A program made the position numbers and the translations under genes. Shown piece by piece: positions 11,335-23,700 of a DNA stretch of 64,000 bases. Positions within the stretch are counted from its first letter, which is position 1; each line of letters starts with the position of its first letter. The stretch comes from Persicaria tinctoria (Eukaryota; Streptophyta; Magnoliopsida; Caryophyllales; Polygonaceae): NCBI GenBank assembly GCA_037127255.1, contig JBANSL010000012.1:36509115-36573114 (forward strand). The letters run 5' to 3'. The notes below the pieces were generated by a model that was given only the letters and a program-made list of their open reading frames with translations, did no database searches and was not told the origin of the DNA.

Positions 11335-11593
11335 GACCCATCAGATCAATCCAACAACTTAACAATGAAAACAAACTTCTAACACGTACTTGGGAATCTC
11401 TTTCAATTCTCGGGTTGTTTTCTATAAGAAGCTGCACAAGGTATACTTTGTTCACCCCATACCAAAGTCACCTACTGGCAAAATCCTCATGAAAGACCTC
11501 CGAGCCAAGCTTAGCTGGGTGCTGGTGAAATCCCTAACTGATCCCTCCCTCAACTCGATTTCTTCTTTATGTGGGTTGACAGGCGGTATTTGA

Positions 11594-12773
11594 TCAAGCT
11601 AGTGAGCTACATGCAAACAAAGAAATCATCAATTCAATGTGATCCCAAATACAAATAACTATAAGAGATGGAGCAGCATTGATCGCCCATGTATTCTTTT
11701 CCAAGGGTTGGGGCAGCTGCCACCAAGCTATGGATGTATCATTTATATGTAAAGATTATATGATGTTCATGTGAATTAAATTTGTTTTTGATCAGTTACG
11801 GAGGTTCTACGTACTTCTACATCTATCTGTTGTTGTAGTCTACCAATTCTATGTAAAAATGCGACATCGATTTTGTTGCTAAAAGTATATATGTGAAACA
11901 AATTGAATTGAAGCCATTGCTGAAACACTTGAATTTGGAAGAGATAGGAGGTGACAGGTGTGAAATCTTCCAAGTGGCCAAAGAAATTACCCCAAAATTC
12001 TCCCCTAAATCCAAGGTTTGCAGCAGCCAGCAGCCATTGTTTTGTGAAGGGATTCTTTGGTTAGATTTTGCAATCTGTAGGGGGGAGAGATATTCACAAA
12101 GAGTAAAAAATGGGCATTTCATCATCCAGATTTATTAAAAAGAAACCAACACTAAAAAGACCCAAACCCAAAAATTAAAGATGGAATGAGAGGAGAGAAG
12201 AGGGGAAAAAAAAATATTTCTTTCTTCTCATCTTTCCCTGAAAATCCATCACCCTTCCTTCAAACATTAAACACAAAACATATAGTTAGATCAAATAGTA
12301 TTTATGACACATTTAGCTCTTACCCTAATCTGTATCTACAAAAACCCACCAATTCCAAATTGTATAACAACCAACAGGGTACGTATATGTGTAGATAAAC
12401 ACAATTTCCTTCTCCATGTCAAACTAATTAATCTTGGTACATTTTTCAGTTATCGTCATCTTCTCCATTCTGGATCCCTGATAAAACAACATTTATTCCC
12501 ATAATCAATCCAAGTCTTGGCCGTTTTGATATTCAACCTGAACAACACCGGGTTACCTTCTGAATAGAATCGAACTAAGGTGAACACACATTTAAGGCCT
12601 ACGATACCGGGTTGAGACCAGATTACTCGGTCTTGTGTTGGTGAATTTATATGATTCTATTGTTCATACCCATTTGCATTTGCGATTGGATGTTTAGATC
12701 GAATTCGTCATGATCGATCGTGTAACATTGTGCAGGTATATCGAATTCTGTAATCTATTTTTGGTATCAAAAG
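11594..12773. other. Intergenic and 5' region of the ANTH gene
   Basis: AT-rich, with only short ORFs and no domain. The stretch nearest 12773 presumably contains the promoter and 5' UTR of the clathrin-assembly gene. No convincing TATA box could be chosen by eye. Confidence 0.4.
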
Positions 12774-14750
12774 ATGGCTCTTAGGAGGGCGATAGGAGCT
12801 GTGAAGGACCAGACGAGCATAAGCCTGGCGAGGGTGAACAACAACACCGACTCCATGTCGGAATTGGAGATTGCAATCGTGAAGGCAACACGTCACGAGG
12901 AGTACCCACCGGAGGAGAGGCACCTGCGGGAGATCCTGAGCCTGACGCACTACTCGCGGCACTTGGTGAACGCATGCGTAAGCACCATTGCCCGGCGCCT
13001 CAGCCGCACCCGCAACTGGGTGGTGGCGCTCAAGTGCCTCATCCTCATCCACCGGCTTCTCGCTGAGGGTGAGGCTGCCTACGAGCAGGAGGTGTTCTTC
13101 GCCACAAGACGCGGCACCCGCCTCCTTAATCTCTCAGACTTCCGGGACACAACCGGACGCTCCCGCTCCTGGGACTTGTCCGCCTTTGTTAGGACATTCT
13201 CACTCTACCTCGACGAGAGGCTCGAGTACCGGATGCAGGGAAGGACGAAGAGCAACGTGGCAGTCACCTACGCTTACGCCTACGAAAAGAACTACTATGG
13301 TGAGGTGATATCAGAAGACGATGGTGGTGGTGGTGGAGAGAAGATGACTCCGGAGGAGAGACTGGAGCAGTTGGTTACTAAGGTGCAGCAATTGCAACAG
13401 CTCGTTGAGAGGTTCTTGGCTACCAGGCCTGCAGGTGAGAGTGTCTACAATTTCGAATTAATAAAACAGATATAGATTGTGGCTGCTGGGATTCGAACCT
13501 AGGCCTCCACGGTCAAAACACAACTTGGAAGGAAGGAATCCTACATTTTTATTTTTATTTTTATTTTTAATGGAAAAATCAAAATAGGTGCATCAAAGCA
13601 CAACAGGGTAGTGCTTATGGCGCTGTACCCGGCAGTGAAGGAGAGCTTCCAGACATACTACGAGATCACCGACATCCTCAACCACCTTATTGATGCATTC
13701 GGAGACGTCGACGTCATTGAGGCTGTGAGGATACACGACATCTTTTGGCGTTCCGCCAAGCAGTTTGATGAGCTCGACGCCTACTACACCTGGACCAAGG
13801 AAGTCGGTATCGCAAGACCCTCCGAGTACCCTGAGATTGAGCGGATCTCATCTGAGAAACTCGAGCTGATGGATACCTATATTTGTGACAAGTCTACCAA
13901 CCCACAGTTCAGCTCCATCCCCATTGAGCCGGACCTCTACAAGCAGGAAGAGGCGGAGGAGGTGGATGCTGAAGTTGAGGAGGATCCCAACAGCATAAAG
14001 GCTCTCCCCGCTCCTGAGATTTCGGAAGACGAAAAGAAAGAAGAGGCGACGGTACAAGAGAAGCAACAGGAGCCTAAGCAGCTATTGCACCTGCAATACG
14101 AAGGAGATCTGCTAGACCTGTGGGATGAGCCCGCCACTAGCGAACAACATGGTGACCAGCTATCTCTGGTCTTGTTCGATGGGATGACCGACAATGCCCC
14201 GAACCAGCCATCTGGTTCAGTGTGGGAGGCCTTTAAAGAGATGGATTCTGACTGGGAGACAGAGCTGGTCAAATCAACCAGCTACTTGCCGCAGCAGAAA
14301 AACCAGCTAGGAGGCGGCCTAGACATGTTGGTTTTGGATGGCCTGTACCGGCAAGGCTCCGCTAACATGGCATATGCGCCGGGGGGCGGGACTGGTAGCG
14401 CTAGTAGCGTGGCTTTCGGATCAGCAGGGAACCCACAAGCGTCAATGCTGGCGCTGCCGCCACCGCCTGGCTGGAAACCATCAACGTCCGAGGGAGACAA
14501 GACGAGTTTGGGGGCGGTGCAGTTCGACCCGTTTGGGTCGTCTTTGGCGGTGCCGCCTCCGTCATATGTGCAGATGTCGGAGTTGGAGAAGAAGCAGCGG
14601 ATGATGATACAGGAACAGATGATGTGGGAACAGTACACAAGAGGGGGGAAGCAGGGGCAGATGGGGGCACCTCAGGCTCAGTACACGCAGGGATACAATC
14701 CCCAACTGCAGGGCTATAAACAGTACCCAAACGGGTATGGATACTTGTAA
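12774..14750 (+). CDS. ANTH/CALM clathrin-assembly protein (AP180-like)
   Basis: Two exons (12774-13434 and 13588-14750; intron 153 bp, GT-AG, splitting a Gly codon) give a 607-aa endocytic adaptor expected at the plasma membrane or trans-Golgi. The N-terminal ANTH domain (about residues 30-290) carries the phosphoinositide-binding stretch KATRHEEYPPEERHLREI, then the typical LLNLSDFRD and WDLSAFVRTFSLYLDERL segments. Exon 2 continues NRVVLMALYPAVKESFQ and FDELDAYYTWTKEVGIARPS. The C-terminal half is low-complexity. It has an acidic DLLDLWDEP motif (clathrin or adaptor binding), a DPF motif (FDPFGSS) and a conserved MSELEKKQRMMIQEQMMWEQ segment near the end. It resembles the Arabidopsis At1g03050/At4g02650 (PICALM5) group. 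The first ATG gives the usual MALRRAIGAVKDQTSI start. Exon 1 is markedly GC-rich compared with flanking DNA. Confidence 0.93.
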
Positions 14751-15012
14751 GTTAATTGGTCAGTTGATTGTTCTTTGTGTTGCTTGTATTTAGGGGTTTA
14801 ATTGGTTTGATTTATTGTTGTTGGTAAAGGGAAAATGTGTATGGTTGTCTGTTAATGTAAATGCGTATGGATACTTGAAAGACCTATTAATCTGGTTCCT
14901 TATGAATGGTAGATGGGAGGATCAAGTTTTGCAATACATATAGAGGTTTAAATTAATGAGTATTGTTTTTTCGTGTTGAGATAGAACATTGACTTTTCAT
15001 TTGTCAAACAAA
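14751..15012 (+). other. 3' UTR and flank of the ANTH gene
   Basis: T/G-rich sequence with no ORF. Ends where the TGTTGAGCC start of a copia LTR is seen at 15013. Confidence 0.5.
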
Positions 15013-15728
15013 TGTTGAGCCTATGGCTCATTTTTAGGTCTAAACGAAAGTGAAGCTTTATGGCTTCTTTGATAATACAAAAGGCAAAAAAAGGCAATAT
15101 TTTTGCCTTAATCTTGAGGAGCACGAGAGTGTGGAGAACTCCAAGAGGTGTGCCGCCATCACCAAAAGAAAGGGGAGAGAGAAAGAAAAGAGAGAGGAGA
15201 GAGAAAAGAGAGGAAAGATAGGAGCTCGAGATTTGAGTGGGTGTTTCGTTTATTGATCTGGTAATTCGTCTTCTTCTCTCGATCAGTCCACAACGGATGT
15301 TTGTTGATAGGTATTCTTTTCTTCCTAGAAATCTAATCTAATTACAAATGTTTAGCTAGGTTTTTGGAGAGGAATCCAATCTATAGATCCAGATTGTATT
15401 TAGATTGGTGGTTAAGATCTCCATGTTTGTTTGTCTCGGTTTGAGACTTGATTGTTAAACACTTGTACTGGTTTGTTGATTAGTGGATTGGTTGCTTTGA
15501 CGGGCGGAATGTGGGTTTTTTTATCCTCTCGTTTGAGAGAGTTTTTCCCACGTAAATCTTGTATCGATATTTATTCTTTTATCTCAGTTTTGTGATTGCT
15601 TGGTTGTCTGATTTCTGGATTTGATATTATCGTTTGGTTATTGGTTTGCCGGCGAATTATATTGTTGTTGATTCTTTTATTACCCGAATTCACTTTCGGC
15701 GTGGTTGGAAAGTGGTTTCTACCCAACA
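15013..15728 (+). repeat. 5' LTR of truncated copia element G
   Basis: The segment begins TGTTGAGCC and ends CCCAACA. It contains a TTTGAGAGAGTTTTTCCCACGTAAATC-like U5 stretch typical of copia LTRs. It is followed at 15729-15743 by AGGGGCATAAGAGCC, a mutated form of the TGGTATCAGAGCC initiator-Met primer-binding site. No 3' LTR was found. Confidence 0.6.
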
Positions 15729-15789
15729 AGGGGCATAAGAGCCTTTGATTAATCTTTGGCTTGTTGTTTTTTGGGCAATAGGAGTAGAG

Positions 15790-16520
15790 ATGTCGACAAA
15801 GATTGAGGAATTTGCAAGTACAATGATAAAGCTAATGGCTTCGAATTTCTCTATCTGGAAGACAGAGATGGATGGTGTTTTATATTGCAAAGACCTGCTT
15901 GATCTGATTGAGTTGGAATTGAGAAAGCCAACCGAGACATACGATAATGATCGGAAGAAACTGCACAAAAAGGCGGTTGGAACCATCAGAATGTGGGTGG
16001 ATAATAGTGTTTATCATCATGTAAGCAACGAGACAGATGCACAAGTATTTGTGGAAAAAAATGGAGGATATGTATGAAAGGAAGTTCACCTAAAGTAAAG
16101 CTTTTGTGATAAGATAGCCGGTGAATCTCAAGTATAGAGACGAAAAGCCTATTACAGAGCATCTGAGTACGTGAGTTTCAAGAATTGGTGAATCAGTTGA
16201 ACACCATGAAGTTAGTCCTTTATGATGAGTAGCAAGCGTTGTTGCTCTTGAGCTCTTTGCTTGACAGTTGGGAGACTCTAGTGTTGTCGATTAAGAACTC
16301 TTCCGTGGGTGGGGTTGTGTTCTTATCTGCAGTGAAGGATAGTCTCTACAACGAGGAGACTAGAAGGAAGGAAATGGGCACGGATTTGTCACATGCTCTC
16401 GTGACAGTTTCAAGGAGCAGAGCTAGAGGGAGATCTCAGACTAGGGGGAGCTTTGTTTGCTATCATCGTGAGCTTTTTCCATATCGAGCTTCACTGTCAT
16501 CTACCTTTTCGAGCCTTTTC
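15790..16520 (+). pseudogene. Copia gag (UBN2-type) pseudogene of element G
   Basis: The reading frame from 15790 gives a Ty1/copia Gag N-terminal region: MASNFSIWKTEMDGVLYCKD, then TIRMWVDNSVYHHVSNETDA. The frame is lost after about 16077. Homology resumes around 16200-16430 with LLLSSLLDSWETLVLS, VKDSLYNEETRRKEMG and an SRGRS-like basic tail. A zinc knuckle is barely discernible (CYH near 16458). Protease, integrase and RT are missing, so the element is a 5' fragment. The nucleocapsid structural role is inferred from the family. Confidence 0.75.
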
Positions 16521-16521
16521 T

Positions 16522-17046
16522 TGTTTTGAAAGAATGAAAATTTTCATGGGCTATCAAAATATTGTCCTGTATTGCTCTATCAGATATGAAAGCACCTTGT
16601 AGTAGGCAAATAAGAGAACCTGCCACCATTTTTAATCTTTCCGTAAGGACTTTTGCAAAAGTTTTTGAATTGTACATGAAGCAAAAGTTAATCGGCTGTA
16701 ATTATTCGTGGAGGCTGGGTTGTCGCATTTGAGAAGAAGAGTTACGAATGTATGATTTATTTATTTGAGTAATTTATTTGAGAAGAAGAAACTCTTAATA
16801 GCACTTATTACAAACGGACCACAATATCCTAATATATTATTTAGAATTCGGTTGTGATACCATCAGGCCCAGACAACTTATTCTTACCCATGCTAAAGAG
16901 CGCAACTTTTATTTCACCGTTTGTTACAGATCTAATTAAGACATTGTTTTAGTTCGTCCAGTGGAGTTGGTGGGTGGATGACATTTGCCTTAGTGGTTTT
17001 GATACCAGACTCAAAACCGTCTTTGCTTTTGATTTCTCTTCATTGA
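16522..17046 (-). pseudogene. LINE reverse-transcriptase fragments
   Basis: The minus strand shows two blocks of L1-type LINE RT. About 16850-17046 encodes LIRSVTNGEIKVALFSMGKN followed by GPDGIT (family PGPDGF). About 16522-16680 encodes FAKVLTERLKMVAG, then LLQGAFISDRAIQDNILIAH. The sequence between the blocks (16680-16850) does not read through, from decay or a small insertion. The CACTA element at 17047 truncates or interrupts the fragment on its right. Confidence 0.75.
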
Positions 17047-17079
17047 CACTAGTAGAGAAAGCTGGTTTTACCTCGGTTC

Positions 17080-17390
17080 CGTGTGCAAACTTTACCACGG
17101 TTCTGAACCGAGGTAAAAAGGGCTATGGTAAATTTGTTTACCACGCTGACAGAACCGTGGTAAAATAGCCCACCCGTGGTAAATCTGTTTGAAGTTGTAG
17201 CCATTGTGAACCGTGGTAAATGAGGGAACCGTGGTAAATAGGTCGCGTGGTAAATGTTTTGAACCGTGGTAAAATAGCCCACCCGTGGTAAATCAGTTTG
17301 AAGTTGTAGCCATTGTAAACCGTGGTAAATGAGAGAACTGTGGTAAATGTTTTGAACCGTGGTAATTTTGTGAACCGAAGTAAATATGTA
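17080..17390. repeat. Left subterminal repeat array of CACTA element
   Basis: At least ten copies of GAACCGTGGTAAA or its inverse TTTACCACGGTTC lie in about 310 bp. A 50-bp unit containing AGCCCACCCGTGGTAAATC is duplicated (about 17166 and 17276). The right end repeats the motif between 20030 and 20215. Confidence 0.85.
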
Positions 17391-17420
17391 TTGTGGTAAT
17401 TGTTACTTCATTATTATAGT

Positions 17421-17490
17421 AGCCTATGCGGGATTTGAACCCACATCTTTTTGTATAAACACATTGCTCTACCATTTGAGCTAATAGGCT
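17421..17490 (-). tRNA. tRNA-like sequence inside the CACTA element, probably non-functional
   Basis: Read on the minus strand, 70 nt fold largely as a tRNA: 7-bp acceptor stem AGCCTAT/ATAGGCT, D stem GCTC/GAGC with AAATGGTA loop, T stem GTGGG/CCCGC with TTCAAAT loop. The A box (TAGCTCAAATGGTAGAGC) and B box (GGTTCAAATCC) are intact, so RNA polymerase III recognition is plausible. The anticodon arm pairs badly and is about two bases short. A loop TTTATAC would give anticodon UAU. I infer a tRNA-derived remnant carried by the transposon rather than a working tRNA gene. Confidence 0.45.
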
Positions 17491-20485
17491 TTAAGAAAAC
17501 AATATTTAATTTTCTACCTTGCAAAGGAAACTAACAAATAAATCAGCAAAACAACCAAATACATCTACATGGTCGTATCGAACAGTCTAAAATGAGCAAA
17601 ACAAATACACTGAGACATAAAAATGGCAAGGGTTTCAACAAAAAAAAAAGTTATAAATAAGCGAAGAAAATTCATATCTTGACATTTGAAGAAAATCACA
17701 TACCTGGGCAGAAATGGCCTGGCTGACGGGATATTCGATCTCTTATTTGAATTGTCTCCATAGTGATTTGCATTGAACAAGGCTCAATAATGTCTTTGAA
17801 GATGGAACTTGTAAAGAAAATACAAGTATGAGGATGTATCACTTCTAGATACTTAACAGTTGCCATGTTAAAAAGCATATCAGAAGGTAAAGAGACGAGA
17901 GAGCATCACCTTCTCCCAGGTGCTCGATGCAAGTGGATCTGCTACTGTGATAATCTTGTCTGTACTTGGAGTAGAAGTATCAATCAATGCAACTTAAAGA
18001 GTATTCTCAATATGACCTTGATCCTCATCTAATCGTATTGCAATCATGACAGAAAGCAGTTTCAAGGACTCAAACATCATCAGATAGTGTTAAGAACCTT
18101 CGCAGTGAAACTAAATTACTAATTAATAGCAGATTTTGATCTATACCACACAAAAGTTGCTCATTCTGCGGTATAAGAAAAACTCAAAAATTACAATGAA
18201 TAAAAAAATATAACATTATCGTTTAGACTAATTTCATTTCATTCCTTACCATTTTGTTACACATTTGCTTTTTCCTAATCAAATTCACTTTTTTTTTTGT
18301 TGCTATATAACAATGTTATCAATGAAATTTCAAAGACTTCCGTTTAGCTCAATGAACTTAACATTTCTATCGAATCAACTTGCACCAATTAAATCCACTA
18401 ATGTAAGCATGAGATAGCATCCACAAGCAAATAAGATCAGCATATATTCCATTTATTAAAGATTGTCCAATTATCAAATATTCATCAAATGCAATCGCTA
18501 AGAACCTTAATTCAAACTATAAACGAAAGCATGAAAGCAAACAGATAACAATTTCAAAAGTGTGCTTCAATTTTTACCTTCTTGCTAATGCAAAGCAGGA
18601 AAGAGAGATGTCACGAAGGCTGGCTCTGAGGAAGATATTGAGAAGAGATGCACAACCTAATCATCAAGCCTTTGAAACCGAAAACCGCACAGGGACAAAT
18701 ACTCTACTATTATATCCAACATCCAACCATCTGCAAAAGTCATAGCCAGCATGCAGTACCATTGAGTCACCAAAAGAATTTCACCATTTGATTCTTCATA
18801 AAAAAAATCAATGAAGTTAAATGTTTAACATGAAATATTTTCCATATCACCGACTAGTGGCTATTCTCCTATCATTTAAAAATACAGACATAAGCCAAAG
18901 CTTTGAAAGAAGAAGAAACAATTAGATAACTTGAAAAACATGAACAGGTCATGCTTGGAAATAAGAGTGACTCTAAATTTACACAAATCTCAGTGAATAT
19001 CCAGTTACATCTACTTAGCTAATTCAGAATTAGAGCTGTCAAATAAGTAACATTATGTTACAGAACCAGCTACTCAACACAATCCATCAATAATTGCTGC
19101 TAAAAGAAAACAGATGAAATTTTTGTATTGCTCAACATCCAATTCGCAATACAGAGTTGTCAATCTTAAAAATTAAACTCATGGTTTGATCAAATCTAGC
19201 CAAATAATCAATTCTCAAACATTCAAAACCTCAGATATCTAGTAAAGAAAGTAAATAACAGTGCGACAATATATTAGAACTCATACCAAACAACTTAGAG
19301 TCAATTTTAGTGGAGTAAAGGTTCATCGCAGGGAAGAGATTATCTCGGAGGTTCATCTATCGGAGATCCTGAAGCGAGATCCCGTGAAGGCGATAGATGG
19401 AGGAGATGGCGAGAGGAGGAAGCGAGGCTGACTATATATCAATCCTTGCACCGGCTTCGCAGTTGTTGTTCGGCAAGAGCTTAACGCTTGAGAGAAGGCA
19501 AACTGCTTTTGGTAGTCTGCATTTCAAGGCGAGAAGGATAGAGAACGAGAGAAAAGATAACGGGTGTGACAAAGAGAGATTGAGCGATTAGAGAAGCCTA
19601 AGGCCATGCTTTCGATCTGGGGCAGGACAACTGAGAACAACTTGAGATCCGAGATCCACCGACAGAGCAAGAGAGATGAAGAACGTGAAGGAGGAGGTTA
19701 AGCGGCGAACCCCAAAAGATCTGAGATCCATCTTTGTCGACTTCAGGATTCAGACTAAGGTAACAAGTGAGACCGAGAGCGAGAATTCAAAGAAAAAACG
19801 ATATAGAGATGGAGATAAGGAAGATGGCTATGGGTGCTCTCAGATCTGAAACGTGGATTGAGGGAGGCGAGGAAGAAGGCTTCCATTCGGTTTTTGTTAG
19901 GATGAATTAGATAAGTATCCTGTAATTTAACCTAAATCTGTGCTAAAATACAACGGTTCTTTTATATATTTTGCATATCTTGCAAATTAACCACATCAAT
20001 CCATGAAGGTGTGGTAATTTTTTGATTTTGAATTACTACGGTCCTTCTATGACCCGTGGTAATCTTACCACTATTGTAAATTTACCACGGTACATGACAA
20101 ATTCATGGTAAATTATTGAGTTGAATTACTACGGTTCCTAGAAGAACCGTGGTAAATTTGCAGTTTTGTAAATTTACCACAATGAAACACGGAACCGTGG
20201 TAAATTCACCGTAGCCAAAGCCTATTTTTCTACTAGTGTGAGTTTGTAATTGGTAGTACAGATATATATTTACACAAAGGTTCTGTTTCTCTATGAAATA
20301 TGAATTGAGTACTGTTAAGATAGGCAATGAGGGTGTATGATGTTAGCTTGCACCTCAGCACATACAACCCAATCCCGCATAACATATTTTGTCAGATAGT
20401 ATATTAGTGGAAACCCATTGTAATAAAGAACACAAATTACACACGATGAATGAAACAGTGGAAATCCTCTCTTCCCTTTCCTTTG

Positions 20486-20770
<285 letters not shown>

Positions 20771-20799
20771 AACCCCCGCAGTTGAAACGGGAGGGGGCC

Positions 20800-23700
20800 G
20801 TATAGTGAGACTGGAACGAAAATCAATGAATAATTATCTAGGTAAACCCTTGGTGAATATACACGGACATGTCCAATGGCAACCTTGTCCCTGACGAAGT
20901 GGAGATCGAGCTCAATGTGCTTCGTGCGTTGATGCTGGACTGGGTTGCTAGCCAGATAGACGGCTGAGACATTGTCAGTGTAGACTAGAGTTGCCTTCTG
21001 AAGAGGGCAACGGAGCTCAAAAAGGAGATTGCGGAGCCAAAAGCACTCGGAGACAACGTTGGCAACACCCTTGTATTCGGCCTCAGCGCTGGAGCGAGAC
21101 ACGACAGACTGGCGCTTGGCTGACCACGACACAAGGGTGTCGTTGAGGAAGATACATTAACCAGACGTGGAGCGACGTGTGTCAAGATAACCACCCCAAT
21201 CCGCATCAGTGTATGCAACAAGGTCAAGCTTAGAGAAATGAGTGATTGTGGTGCCTAGGTCGAGTGTGCCGCTGATGTATCGAATGATCCGCTTTAAGGC
21301 ATGAAAGTGGGGTTCCCTAGGTGCATGCATGAACAAGCAGATCTGCTGAACGGCGTAACTGATATCAGGTCTGGTGAAGGTGAGATACTGAAGAGCACCA
21401 GCAAGGCTCCTGTACAATATCGGATCATCAACCAAAGGACCAGAATGAGCGCTGAGCTTTTTGGATGTATCGACAGGGGTGGCGACAGGATTGCAGTTAC
21501 TCATCTTAGCCCGAGCAACAATCTCAGCAGCATACTTACTCTGTGAGAGAAATAGCCCAGACGCATGCCGTTGAACAGCAACTGCCAAGAAGTAAGACAA
21601 CTGACCCAAATCTGACATGGCGAACTCAGCACTCAGCTGTGAAATAATCGACGTCCGAAGAGCATCAGAAGAGGCGGTGAGAATGATGTCGTCGACATAC
21701 AGTAATAGAAATGCCATGTCGGAGCCTCTGCAATAGATGAACAGGGACGAATCCGAGCGGCTGCCAATGAAACCCAAGCGGAGCAGATGAGAAGCAAAGC
21801 GCTGGAACCAAGCTCGCGGAGCCTGTTTCAGACCATACAGAGAGCGCTTCAAGAGACAGACGTGCTAGGGACGATCAGCATCAACAAACCCCGGCGGCTT
21901 AAACATGTAGACTATCTCATTCAAGTGACCATGCAGAAAAATGTTCTTGACATCCAGCTGATGGATGGCCCAGTTGCGCGACAGAGCTAAACTCAACACC
22001 ACTCAGATAGTGGCAGGCTTGACCACGGGGCTGAAGGTCTCATCACAATCAATACCTACCTGCTGAGATCGATCGTTGACCACGAGACGTGCTTTGTAGC
22101 GCTCCAACGTCCCACCAGAGCGGAACTTGTGACGAAAGAGCCACATACAGCGAACGACGTTCGCCGTTGGAGGGCGAGGGACAAGAACCCAAGTACCATT
22201 CTTTGTAAGGGCCCTGTATTCGTCGAGCATAGCCGCCTGCCAATTTGGGTCGAGGAGGGCTGTTTTGTGGGAGGTGGGGATGAGGGACAGGGAGGTCGAG
22301 GTGGAGGAAGGGGTTGATTGGTAGTCGGGAGGGACGGGGGCAAGGGGGGCAGAGCGTTGTTGATTGGCTGCAGGCGCCGCAAGGCATGATGCGGGCGCCG
22401 CAAGGCATGCTGCGGGCGCCGCAAAGCATGCTGCGGGCGCCGCCAGTGTGTGGGACGTAGGGTGGGGGTGGTTGCGTTGATAGGCTGCGGGCGCAACGTC
22501 TTGGTGCGGGCGTAGCATCACAACATGGCAATCTGACGGAGGGGTGTAGGCATGGTGTTGAGCCGCGGGACGGTGGAAGGTGGTCATGGAGACGATCTGA
22601 CGGGGTCGGAAGACACTAGAGACGCTGCGGGTATGTGGTCCGGTGGTAGGGAGTGGTGGGGGTGGGGGAGGGGGGAGAGGCATGAGCACCGGGAGAGCTC
22701 TGGGTAAAAAGAAAGTGAGGGAATGACGACTCTGACTCTGACTAAGACACAGGAGGTGTGGAAGAGGGGAGATGAGGAGGAGAAAAGGGAAAACGAGACT
22801 CATCAAACGTGACATGACGTGACAGGATAAGCTTATGAGTCTTGACACCGAGGCAAAGGTTGGAGTGGAGCACGGGTGAAGCTTGTGTGGGGCTGTGGAG
22901 GACTGGTTTGGGAAACACAACCACCCGAAGGTGCGAAGGTGATCATATCTAGGCATGGTGTAATAAAGTGCCTGAGCCGGCGAGCGATGGTGTAAGGTAG
23001 TAGAAGGGAGAATGCTTAGGAGATAACATGTGGTGGATAAGGTGTGAGGCCAATAGGGAAGGGGAATAGATGCGTGGAAGTGGAGAGAGCGCATCATGTT
23101 GGTAATGGTTCTGATGATTCGTTCAACCTTGCCATTTTGTTGAGAAGTATAGGGGCAAGACAAGCGATAGGAGATCCCGTTTGCGGCAAAGAAAGAGTGA
23201 AACTCTTTGTTGTCAAATTCACGTCCATTGTCGCATTGGAAACATTTGATGGATATGTCAAACTGTGTTTTGATGTAGGTATGGAATCTGATAAAGACAG
23301 GAAACACTTGGGACTTGAAATGCAACGGGAAGACCCATAAGTAATGAGTGTAATCATCAAGAAATAAGAGGTAGTACTTGTGACCCTCCTTGCTAGGCAC
23401 ATGAGAGGTCCAAATGTCACTATGAATGATATCAAAGGGAGCAAGGGTAGAGGTCAAAGACCGTTGGAACGGCAATCTAGCGTGTTTGCCTAGTTGGCAG
23501 GAAGAGCATAAACCAGAGCGTGGGTCTTTAGTGCAGGTGACAAGACTCTGGGAACGGAGGACATCTAGAACGGCAGCACTGGGATGGCCCAGGCGTGTAT
23601 GCCACAGGCTGGACGACGATGCCGAGAGGGCGACCGGGCACGATTGATTGGACGCAGGAGGTGGTGTGACAGGGTAGAGCTCCCCGGTGCTGTTACATCT

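Larger units (their letters stand above)
8763..11593 (+). pseudogene. 4CL: 4-coumarate:CoA ligase pseudogene lacking exon 1
   Basis: Exons 2 to the end of a 4CL-type adenylate-forming enzyme (phenylpropanoid pathway) remain. Exon 2 (8763-8957) starts at the canonical 4CL splice position with GYGMTEAGS and contains EICIRGDQI. Exon 3 (about 9059-9208) encodes GYLNDDAPP, then an in-frame TAA before [10 protein letters not shown] (family GWLHTGDIGY), then [14 protein letters not shown]. Exon 4 (about 9288-9359) encodes PPAELEAILVNHPSVADAGV. Exon 5 (10056-10161) encodes [10 protein letters not shown]. The last exon (about 11410-11593) encodes [20 protein letters not shown], which includes the catalytic C-terminal Lys region. 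Exon 1, with the ATP-binding AMP motif, is missing upstream. The start loss, the nonsense codon and the Gly-to-Trp change in the conserved TGD motif all argue that it is dead. Two introns hold solo LTRs. Confidence 0.85.
17047..20238. mobile_element. Non-autonomous CACTA (En/Spm) transposon, 3192 bp
   Basis: The left end reads CACTAGTAGAGAAAGC and the right end reads TTTTTCTACTAGTG, its near-perfect inverse. The flanks are the 3-bp duplication TGA (17044-17046 and 20239-20241), diagnostic of CACTA elements. Both subterminal regions are packed with the motif GAACCGTGGTAAA in both orientations (17080-17390 and 20030-20200), the expected transposase-binding array. No transposase ORF is visible. 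The interior is AT-rich, with a tRNA-like sequence (17421-17490) and a purine- and GC-rich exon-like block (about 19320-19880) that may be captured host sequence. Confidence 0.92.
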
